This document shows positions 1 through 4,069 of a DNA stretch of 5,605 nucleotides, in pieces. Each line of letters starts with the position of its first letter. The first letter of the stretch is position 1. Under the pieces are notes generated by a model. It saw nothing but the letters and a program-made list of their open reading frames with translations, ran no database searches and was not told the origin of the DNA. Position numbers and translations under genes: made by a program. This stretch comes from an uncultured Spirochaetales bacterium (GTDB taxonomy: Bacteria > Spirochaetota > Spirochaetia > Sphaerochaetales > Sphaerochaetaceae): contig CAMEXG010000131.1 in the NCBI GenBank assembly GCA_945947045.1, forward strand, positions 1-5,605, read 5' to 3'.

Positions 1-18
1 ATCATTCAACAAAGCACT

Positions 19-24
19 CTCCTT
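19..24 (-). promoter_or_regulatory. possible ribosome binding site of a gene off the left edge
   Basis: On the minus strand this reads AAGGAG. It is followed by TTG codons 6 and 9 bases downstream (12-10 and 9-7) and an ATG 13 bases downstream (5-3). A minus-strand gene could therefore start within the last few bases of the window and continue outside it. The window ends too soon to show a reading frame, so this is only a motif with suitable spacing. Confidence 0.3.
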
Positions 25-60
25 ACCTATTTATATATAATCAATACTCCACAACAATCT

Positions 61-312
61 CTATACCACTCCTGAATCTGACCTTTGCAATGACAGTGAT
101 CCTGCGGAGAGGACGCGGAACATATCCTCCGAGTATCTAGGAACGCCCCCGTTATAGGCCACAACCTGTCCGGTTGCAATGTACTTTCTGTCGCTCCTTT
201 CATCCCTGTACTTTTTCCTCTTATCAAGGTATCTGGATTCCAGCTCCGCATACCTTCCGTCGACCATGTCGCCCTCAGATATGGAGGCGGAGCGGATGTA
301 TTCATCAAGCAT
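61..312 (-). CDS. hypothetical protein, 83 aa, probably a gene remnant
   Basis: I do not recognise this protein and assign no function. It is very hydrophilic, with a charged segment rich in Arg, Lys, Asp and Glu around residues 25-47, then a less charged part around VVAYNGGVPRYSED, and no membrane segment. The ATG at 312 has a perfect AAGGAGG eight bases upstream, which supports a genuine short gene. However, the same frame is open upstream to a stop at 420-418, and that extension (about 35 codons, with NEESLKKAESDLKEVG near its end) also reads like protein but has no ATG. The Shine-Dalgarno-like bases may therefore be chance coding sequence in a gene that has lost its 5' end. GC content over 61-360 is about 50 %, clearly above the roughly 35 % next to it, which hints at a different origin. 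The other minus-strand frame over this stretch, 27-362, is rich in Cys and Trp and looks like a shadow. Confidence 0.4.
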   Translation of the reverse strand: MLDEYIRSASISEGDMVDGRYAELESRYLDKRKKYRDERSDRKYIATGQVVAYNGGVPRYSEDMFRVLSAGSLSLQRSDSGVV

Positions 313-517
313 CCTTCCGACCTCCTTAAGATCCGATTCAGCTTTTTTGAGGCTTTCCTCATTATGGAGTTGCAGATTATTTAAGTGAAGTGAAGTTTTT
401 GCACATTGTTTTTTCTTTCAAAAAGTGTCCTTTTGCAGAATATTTTGAATTGCTCTCAGCATGTAAAAATGGAGAAATGTCTCAAGAATGAAAAGCTTAA
501 ATCTAACCATATATTTT

Positions 518-1246
518 CTAAAACAAATACTTCTCCACTTCATAGTCAATTCCGGCCTTTTTTGCCTGACTTGAAAGAAGACGTATATTGAGATGATACA
601 GCTTTCCATCCTTAACAAAGTTTGTAGAGCATTGCCTAAAAGAAAAAGAAGTATTAGTCCTTATGCACTGTTCCCTTATATCCAGAACCCATGAATAGTC
701 CATTATTCTTCCATTTGTATCTGACTCGCCTCCCACTGTTACTAAATCAATGTTGTCCAGATACTTTTCTATACTTAATGGTCCCACTAATGGCTGTGCC
801 GTTATTCCCTTGTGTTTGATTGGAAGAGACGAGAAAATAGATAAGCGTTCATCTGCTGTCTTCTGATCCTCCACTGTACAGCAGACGTATACATTGTCAT
901 ATCCATCCCCCCAATCGGGAGGAATGCAATCAAGAAAACGAGTGATACGTTTCGTCAGAAACAAAAAAGAACAGTCTTTTCTCTCTCGAATCATCTTCCA
1001 GACTTCATTTCGCCACTCGTCTGCATCTTCAATGAGAAAATCTGAAGAGAAGCAAAGCCATACAAGGCCGCTCTTCATCTTGTATTCTCCTTTTTTATTC
1101 CTTTCTATCGGACGATAGAACTGCTCCGTCTTCTTTATAATCGACGTATCTACACCTCTTTTTGCATCACCTTTATGAATATAGCAATGAAGACATCCTG
1201 TGCTACACTTTCTACATCCTCTCCAAGGGTTCCAACTTGAAGGCAT
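518..1246 (-). CDS. DUF5131 family protein (phage Gp37/Gp68-like, radical-SAM-like cysteine cluster)
   Basis: This is a 242-residue soluble protein. The N-terminus has the family signature WNPWRGC (residues 5-11) followed by a cysteine cluster with C11, C14, C18 and C21; C14, C18 and C21 form CX3CX2C, the spacing of radical-SAM iron-sulfur proteins. Further family-like blocks are CFSSDF (65-70), FLTKR (96-100), VGGES (171-175) and IREQC (190-194), with RQC (204-206) and a KDGK segment near the C-terminus. The family is named after phage proteins Gp37/Gp68 but is common on bacterial chromosomes. Its reaction is not established as far as I know, and cluster binding is inferred from the cysteines. 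Length looks complete. The ATG at 1246 is preceded by AAGGAG five bases upstream. Such genes are often found beside the three-Cys-motif partner TcmP; none is visible here, and the downstream neighbour is only the 61-312 remnant. Confidence 0.88.
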   Translation of the reverse strand: MPSSWNPWRGCRKCSTGCLHCYIHKGDAKRGVDTSIIKKTEQFYRPIERNKKGEYKMKSGLVWLCFSSDFLIEDADEWRNEVWKMIRERKDCSFLFLTKRITRFLDCIPPDWGDGYDNVYVCCTVEDQKTADERLSIFSSLPIKHKGITAQPLVGPLSIEKYLDNIDLVTVGGESDTNGRIMDYSWVLDIREQCIRTNTSFSFRQCSTNFVKDGKLYHLNIRLLSSQAKKAGIDYEVEKYLF

Positions 1247-1281
1247 ATAATCTCCTTTTTCTTTTCCTCACAATCAGAATA

Positions 1282-1295
1282 GCCTATTATTAGGC
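1282..1295. promoter_or_regulatory. perfect inverted repeat in the divergent intergenic region
   Basis: GCCTA-TTAT-TAGGC is a 14-base sequence with perfectly complementary 5-base arms and a 4-base centre. It lies 36 bases upstream of the DUF5131 start on one side and 39 bases upstream of the DUF3784 start on the other. This is where a shared operator or overlapping promoters would be expected. I could not place clear -35/-10 pairs for either gene, so the operator role is inferred from position and symmetry. Confidence 0.3.
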
Positions 1296-1334
1296 AAGTA
1301 TGGCAGATATTTGATAAACTAGAGGGAGAAAAGA

Positions 1335-1673
1335 ATGACAATAAAAGATATTTCAAACGGAAGCGCAGTAACAATTCTATGGATTGTTTCCTCTCTTCTT
1401 TTTGTCATCAGTTTTATTCTTCTCTCAGGACATGGTTCCGGCCTTATTGCAGGATACAATACCGCGTCAAAAAAAGAAAAAGATAAAATTAACCAGAAAA
1501 AGTTATGTAGGATAGTGGGAGCCGGGCTCCTTCCGATTGCCCTTATTATCCTTATTATGGCTATCTTCTTTGATACCCTACCATCATTCTTTGTCTATAT
1601 CTTCGTCTCCTTCACCCTACTAGATACAGCATTAATCGTAATACTTGCAAATACCAGGGCAAAGAATCTGTGA
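1335..1673 (+). CDS. DUF3784 family small membrane protein
   Basis: This is a 112-residue protein with three predicted membrane segments at roughly 11-31, 61-78 and 85-105. Between the first two lies the block that marks the DUF3784 family: GHGSGLIAGYNTASKKEK (about 32-49) leading to KKLCRIVG (about 55-62). Family members are short membrane proteins, usually about 100 residues, with no known function, so this copy looks full length. The ATG at 1335 has AGGGAG six bases upstream (1323-1328), which supports the start. It is transcribed divergently from the DUF5131 gene. Its stop codon lies one base from the stop of the convergent lipase gene, leaving no room for a terminator between the two, so transcripts from the two strands probably overlap at their 3' ends. 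The cellular role cannot be told from the sequence. Confidence 0.85.
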   Translation: MTIKDISNGSAVTILWIVSSLLFVISFILLSGHGSGLIAGYNTASKKEKDKINQKKLCRIVGAGLLPIALIILIMAIFFDTLPSFFVYIFVSFTLLDTALIVILANTRAKNL

Positions 1674-1674
1674 A

Positions 1675-2577
1675 TTATTCATCCAACATGCCTAAGGCTC
1701 TTGAAAGCACATATGTAAAGTAGATATCAAGCCTATGATTGTTCCATTTATTAAGAATGGAGAAACCACATATATCCCATAGGTCTCTATCTGTAATTAC
1801 GCCATATATCCATCGACTTATACTCTCGGGAGAAAAGACAATATCCCTTCCATATCTTCCAACAGGAAGAGGGACAAGAGGAACAGGGTCATTGTCGCTG
1901 ATTATATTGAGGGCGTTTGTCACATCCTCTCCATTCTCGACTCCCACAGAAGGGCAGGAAAAACAGTAAGTGAAGATATCATTTTTATCTGCGAACTCTT
2001 CTAAGCTATAAGACATAAGATTAGCCACCGCAGCTCCCATACTGTGCCCGGTAACAAAGAAAATATTCCTCTCCTGTTTTACTTTCTCTTCCTCCAAGCC
2101 TAGTAGTTCTTTTAGATACCATCTAAATCTTTCCATAGTATTTTCCATGGAACTTTGGAAATAATCTGAAACGGCTCTGATATCTGTCAAAAAATCAGAG
2201 AAAGAGCCAGTACCTCTTATTACAACAAGAAAATAGTTTATTCCTTCTTGCTTATTGTAAGCAAAGGCAACTATAGGGTTTGAAATATCGTTGTTTTCTT
2301 TCTCATCTATCCAACAATCAGAAAACCCCAATTCAAAGACAGCGTTTTTCAATGAATCATTTGAAACATATATCTCTCTAGATAAGACAATGGCAGCCTT
2401 CGCCAATTCAGAATTATATCCAATCGAAGAGTCCGTAAGTTTGTTAATATCCCAATCGATATTCAATCTAACACTATTCTCCGATTCAAGAACAGAATGA
2501 TAGGTCAGTATTTCTGAAAACATGGGATTGATTCCAAAGACCAATAACAGAATTGATGTAAACAGTATTTTCTTCAT
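1675..2577 (-). CDS. secreted class 3 (Lipase_3 family) lipase/esterase
   Basis: This is a 300-residue alpha/beta hydrolase. It starts with a signal peptide (MKK then a hydrophobic stretch to about residue 20) without a lipobox cysteine, so it is probably exported rather than a lipoprotein. The family features appear in order: a strand and oxyanion region VVIRGTGSFSDF (about 118-129), the nucleophile elbow VTGHSMG (175-181, Ser179), an Asp in the NIISDNDPVPLVP segment (Asp228 or Asp230, as in the F-x-x-x-x-D-P-V-P pattern of the family), and a candidate catalytic His281 in NNHRLD. All three catalytic positions are present, so the gene looks intact. The natural substrate (lipid, or another ester) cannot be told. 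I chose the ATG at 2577 because the signal peptide begins there; a TTG at 2613 would add 12 residues ahead of it. Neither start has a convincing Shine-Dalgarno, so translation may be weak or depend on other signals. The gene appears to be transcribed alone, from the repeat-containing region upstream. Confidence 0.85.
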   Translation of the reverse strand: MKKILFTSILLLVFGINPMFSEILTYHSVLESENSVRLNIDWDINKLTDSSIGYNSELAKAAIVLSREIYVSNDSLKNAVFELGFSDCWIDEKENNDISNPIVAFAYNKQEGINYFLVVIRGTGSFSDFLTDIRAVSDYFQSSMENTMERFRWYLKELLGLEEEKVKQERNIFFVTGHSMGAAVANLMSYSLEEFADKNDIFTYCFSCPSVGVENGEDVTNALNIISDNDPVPLVPLPVGRYGRDIVFSPESISRWIYGVITDRDLWDICGFSILNKWNNHRLDIYFTYVLSRALGMLDE

Positions 2578-2605
2578 CGGGACGACTATAGTAAAAAAAA
2601 GAGTG

Positions 2606-2651
2606 ATACACAATCAACAAGGTTAGTACCAGATACACAAGTTATACACAA
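2606..2651. repeat. three copies of ATACACAA upstream of the lipase gene
   Basis: ATACACAA (TTGTGTAT on the coding strand of the lipase) occurs at 2606-2613, 2633-2640 and 2644-2651. The last two copies start 11 bases apart, about one helical turn. All three lie within 75 bases upstream of the proposed lipase start, in the same orientation. Clustered direct repeats there could be binding sites for a regulator. The repeat itself is seen directly; its function is inferred. Confidence 0.5.
2623..2651 (-). promoter_or_regulatory. weak candidate promoter for the lipase gene
   Basis: On the minus strand, TTGTGT (2651-2646) is followed after 17 bases by TACTAA (2628-2623), about 45 bases ahead of the lipase ATG at 2577. 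The -35 is fair and the -10 poor. Two of the three ATACACAA repeats lie inside this element, so a bound regulator would be placed to control it. Confidence 0.25.
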
Positions 2652-2671
2652 AGGAGAAATCTAAGTGTTTA

Positions 2672-2907
2672 TTACTTAAATGCTTCTCCATGTATCTTCA
2701 CTCTCCCTCCAACTATTATTTCTCCATTATCCAAGTCTACGCCAGTAAAAAACATAGACGCTGGGATAAATTAATTCCCATAGCTCATTGCAGATTAGTG
2801 GACATAAGCCATCGATAATAAAATTAACATCCTTTTTGTAATATCACATCGAAGCTATGACTCCATAATTGTCTACTGGACTTTTGCCTTTTTGTATGTC
2901 CTTTGAT
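2672..2907 (-). pseudogene. broken gene, possibly TIGR04076 family
   Basis: Directly downstream of the Xre gene, the minus strand has coding-like sequence in two frames. The first frame begins around ISKDIQKGKSPVDNYG, meets a TGA at 2846-2844, then reads KKDVNFIIDGLCPLICNELW and IYPSVYVF up to a T-run (2752-2747). One base fewer in that run (five T instead of six) would join it smoothly to the second frame, FTGVDLDNGEIIVGG to GEAFK and a TAA at 2674-2672. The joined product would be about 77 residues without an obvious ATG. The P/D-G-x-C-P, tryptophan, I-Y-P pattern followed by a Gly-Val-Asp stretch recalls the small TIGR04076 proteins, but I am not sure of this. It has no intact reading frame now. 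This accounts for most of the otherwise empty stretch between the lipase and the regulator. Confidence 0.45.
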
Positions 2908-2908
2908 A

Positions 2909-3115
2909 TTAGAAATAGAAAAGCTCTTCAAACTTCTTTTCCAAGGCTATACAGATTACCAATGCAAGTTTTGCAGTAGGACTAAACTGTCCAGTTTCAA
3001 TACTGCTAATGGTGTTTCTTGACACCCCCACAATATCCGCCAGATCCTGTTGGGACAAGCCCTTCTCCATCCTAGTCTTCTTTAAATTGTTCTTAAGTAC
3101 CAGTTTATCTACCAT
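2909..3115 (-). CDS. Xre-family helix-turn-helix transcriptional regulator
   Basis: This is a 68-residue single-domain DNA-binding protein of the Cro/CI (HTH_3) type. LKKTRMEKGLSQQDLADIVG (residues 11-30) contains the first two helices, VSRNTISSIETG (31-42) is the recognition helix with the typical end, and FSPTAKLALVICIALEKKFE completes the five-helix fold. There is no ligand-binding domain. I chose the ATG at 3115 because a GAGG lies five bases ahead of it; a GTG two codons earlier would sit on top of that site. The gene starts 7 bases after the stop of the DUF6442 gene, so the two are almost certainly cotranscribed and perhaps translationally coupled. Short Xre repressors paired with a small membrane protein are common in gut anaerobes, and such repressors usually control their own operon. 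The palindrome in the operon promoter is a natural candidate target, by inference. Confidence 0.92.
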   Translation of the reverse strand: MVDKLVLKNNLKKTRMEKGLSQQDLADIVGVSRNTISSIETGQFSPTAKLALVICIALEKKFEELFYF

Positions 3116-3122
3116 AGACACC

Positions 3123-3446
3123 TCAGATTTTACTTATCTGAATGATCCACGAAATAAAGAAACAGAGGGAGGCTACACCATATAAAACAGCAATGATCAA
3201 CTCATGTCTTTTTCTTGTCTTTACGTACTTTGATAAAAACACTGTACATAGACCAGATAGAACTGCAGACAACATCTCCGAAGGTATACGGGAAAGAATA
3301 ATTCCATCCACTATCACAAAAATACAAGAAAAAAATACAGTCACCATCCATCCATACTTTATCCCGGACTTTGCAGCCTCAGCTTCAGCTACATCCATAC
3401 CCATATTCTCTTCTCTACTCTTCTTCAATACTTCTTCTCTTGTCAT
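3123..3446 (-). CDS. DUF6442 family small membrane protein
   Basis: This is a 107-residue protein. It has a charged N-terminal part starting MTREEVLKKSREEN (1-14) and continuing through an acidic and alanine-rich stretch to about residue 30, then three predicted membrane segments at about 31-51, 57-73 and 82-104, with a basic loop KYVKTRKRHE between the last two. The N-terminal pattern of E-E-V/I-L-x-K-S-R-x-E-N followed by membrane helices is what I associate with DUF6442, a family without a known function. The ATG at 3446 has AAGGAG six bases upstream, much better than any earlier start, so the 21 upstream in-frame codons are not taken as coding. It is the first gene of an operon with the Xre regulator and lies behind a near-consensus promoter. 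The pairing suggests that the regulator controls this membrane protein, whose role cannot be read from sequence. Confidence 0.8.
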   Translation of the reverse strand: MTREEVLKKSREENMGMDVAEAEAAKSGIKYGWMVTVFFSCIFVIVDGIILSRIPSEMLSAVLSGLCTVFLSKYVKTRKRHELIIAVLYGVASLCFFISWIIQISKI

Positions 3447-3477
3447 ATGATTCTCCTTGCCAAGTTTTATTGTCAAA

Positions 3478-3506
3478 ATAATAGCTTTGCAAAGAAAACT
3501 TGTCAA
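3478..3506 (-). promoter_or_regulatory. sigma-70-type promoter of the DUF6442-Xre operon
   Basis: On the minus strand TTGACA (3506-3501) is followed by exactly 17 bases and TATTAT (3483-3478). That is a perfect -35 and a five-of-six -10, at optimal spacing. Transcription would begin near 3471, about 25 bases ahead of the DUF6442 ATG, a sensible leader carrying the AAGGAG. A promoter this close to consensus is normally held in check by a repressor, which fits the Xre gene in the operon. Confidence 0.75.
3485..3494. promoter_or_regulatory. candidate operator palindrome in the promoter spacer
   Basis: CTTTGCAAAG is a perfect 10-base palindrome lying wholly between the -35 and -10 of the DUF6442-Xre promoter. 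A repressor bound here would block polymerase directly. The symmetry and position are seen; which protein binds (the Xre product, or the MarR product when it was intact) is inference. Confidence 0.4.
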
Positions 3507-3508
3507 CA

Positions 3509-3520
3509 ATTAATATTAAT
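3509..3520. promoter_or_regulatory. AT-rich perfect palindrome in the divergent region
   Basis: ATTAATATTAAT is a perfect 12-base palindrome just upstream of the -35 of the minus-strand promoter, 54 bases ahead of the MarR start. It could be an operator of the MarR type, which are often AT-rich palindromes, or simply AT-rich promoter DNA. Confidence 0.3.
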
Positions 3521-3573
3521 CGAGTTTATTGATTATTTTTTATAGCGGCTATTAAAACAGACAAGAGGCAACT

Positions 3574-3985
3574 ATGGATACAGGTCTACTGATAAAACAT
3601 ATTCACGATTCTCTTGAAAAGAAAGCAAATAACGAATTAAGGGATAAAGATTTGACTTTAATGCAGGTCCCCATTCTTATAAAACTAAAGCATGCGGTAA
3701 ATAGAGAGATGACTATGAAAGAGATTGAACATCGTTTTCATGTCGCCCAATCGACAACAGCAGGAATCGTCTCCAGAATGAAAAAAGAAGTATGTAAAGA
3801 CATATGGTCATGAGGGTGCCAAGAGAATAAAAAAAGTCTCTATTACTAAATAAGGCGGATTATGCTCAAAAGAAGCAGAGTATAGTATTTCCGCAACAGA
3901 GTTCTTGATCACAAAAGGTTTTTCTAATGAAGAAAAAGAACTACTCTCTTCACTTCTGGAAAGAGTATTGGACAACCTAAGGTAA
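3574..3985 (+). pseudogene. MarR-family transcriptional regulator, frameshifted
   Basis: The first 70 codons encode the N-terminal helix and most of the winged helix of a MarR regulator: DLTLMQVPILIKL (about 26-38), then TMKEIEHRFHV and the recognition helix AQSTTAGIVSRM (about 47-69). The frame then ends early with a TGA at 3811-3813. After a run of six A at 3781-3786, the next frame continues the family sequence: KKKYVKTYGHEGAKRIKKVS is the wing, and EAEYSISATEFLI to LLERVLDNLR is the C-terminal dimerisation helix, ending at a TAA at 3983-3985. Removing one A from the run joins the frames exactly. A further in-frame TAA at 3851-3853 breaks the second part, so at least two lesions are present. 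The repaired product would be about 137 residues, normal for MarR. The ATG at 3574 has AGAGG five bases upstream. The 79-residue product that can still be made lacks the wing and dimer helix and is unlikely to work. Confidence 0.85.
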
Positions 3986-4024
3986 TAACCTGAAGGTTTA
4001 ACTTCTCTTAGGCATTGAGTAAAG

Positions 4025-4063
4025 ATAAGAACCCCTTCTCATTTTTTTCGGGAAGGGGCTTAT
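4025..4063. terminator. hairpin terminator between convergent genes
   Basis: CCCCTTC (4032-4038) pairs with GAAGGGG (4052-4058), and outside it ATAAG (4025-4029) pairs with CTTAT (4059-4063), with two unpaired A on one side and a 13-base loop. The stem starts six bases after the stop of the minus-strand M3 peptidase gene and about 40 bases after the end of the MarR pseudogene. Downstream sequence is T-rich on both strands but without a pure T-run: TTCTTATCTTTAC on the minus strand, and GGTTTTAGTTTTCTTC on the plus strand. It probably serves mainly the peptidase gene and may work in both directions. Confidence 0.7.
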
Positions 4064-4069
4064 TCGGTT

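Larger units (their letters stand above)
3457..3506. repeat. three TTGNCAA motifs in the divergent control region
   Basis: TTGNCAA, itself a palindrome, occurs at 3457-3463 (TTGCCAA), 3470-3476 (TTGTCAA) and 3500-3506 (TTGTCAA). The last overlaps the -35 of the minus-strand promoter and the first two lie in its transcribed leader. The recurrence in a region between two regulator genes suggests operator sites, but 7-base motifs in AT-rich DNA can recur by chance. Confidence 0.35.

Noticed and set aside
61..312. Resemblance of the left-edge remnant to SIMPL (DUF541) proteins
   Set aside because: A few spacing similarities only; about half of the domain would have to be missing and no diagnostic motif is present.
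27..362. 111-codon minus-strand open frame overlapping the left-edge remnant
   Set aside because: Its composition (many Cys, Trp, Arg and Ser in irregular order) is that of an out-of-frame shadow; the 61-312 frame reads more like protein and has the better start.
406..591. 61-codon plus-strand frame
   Set aside because: No ribosome binding site or recognisable composition; it partly runs antisense to the DUF5131 gene.
418..618. 66-codon minus-strand frame upstream of the remnant
   Set aside because: It overlaps the 3' end of the DUF5131 gene in another frame, has no good start, and its sequence looks random.
1150..1374. 74-codon minus-strand frame covering the DUF5131-DUF3784 intergenic region
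   Set aside because: It overlaps the start regions of two well-supported genes and has no protein-like pattern.
2578..2613. TTG start extending the lipase by 12 residues
   Set aside because: It would put extra residues ahead of a normal signal peptide and has no ribosome binding site.
2909..3446. The Xre plus small membrane protein pair as a toxin-antitoxin module
   Set aside because: The membrane protein matches DUF6442, is over 100 residues with three membrane segments, and shows no toxin motif; an ordinary autoregulated pair is the simpler reading.
3142..3450. 102-codon plus-strand frame
   Set aside because: Antisense to the DUF6442 gene, which has family match, promoter and ribosome binding site.
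3447..3509. Longer DUF6442 reading frame upstream of the ATG at 3446
   Set aside because: The extra codons cover the promoter -10 and the leader, and the strong AAGGAG fits only the ATG at 3446.
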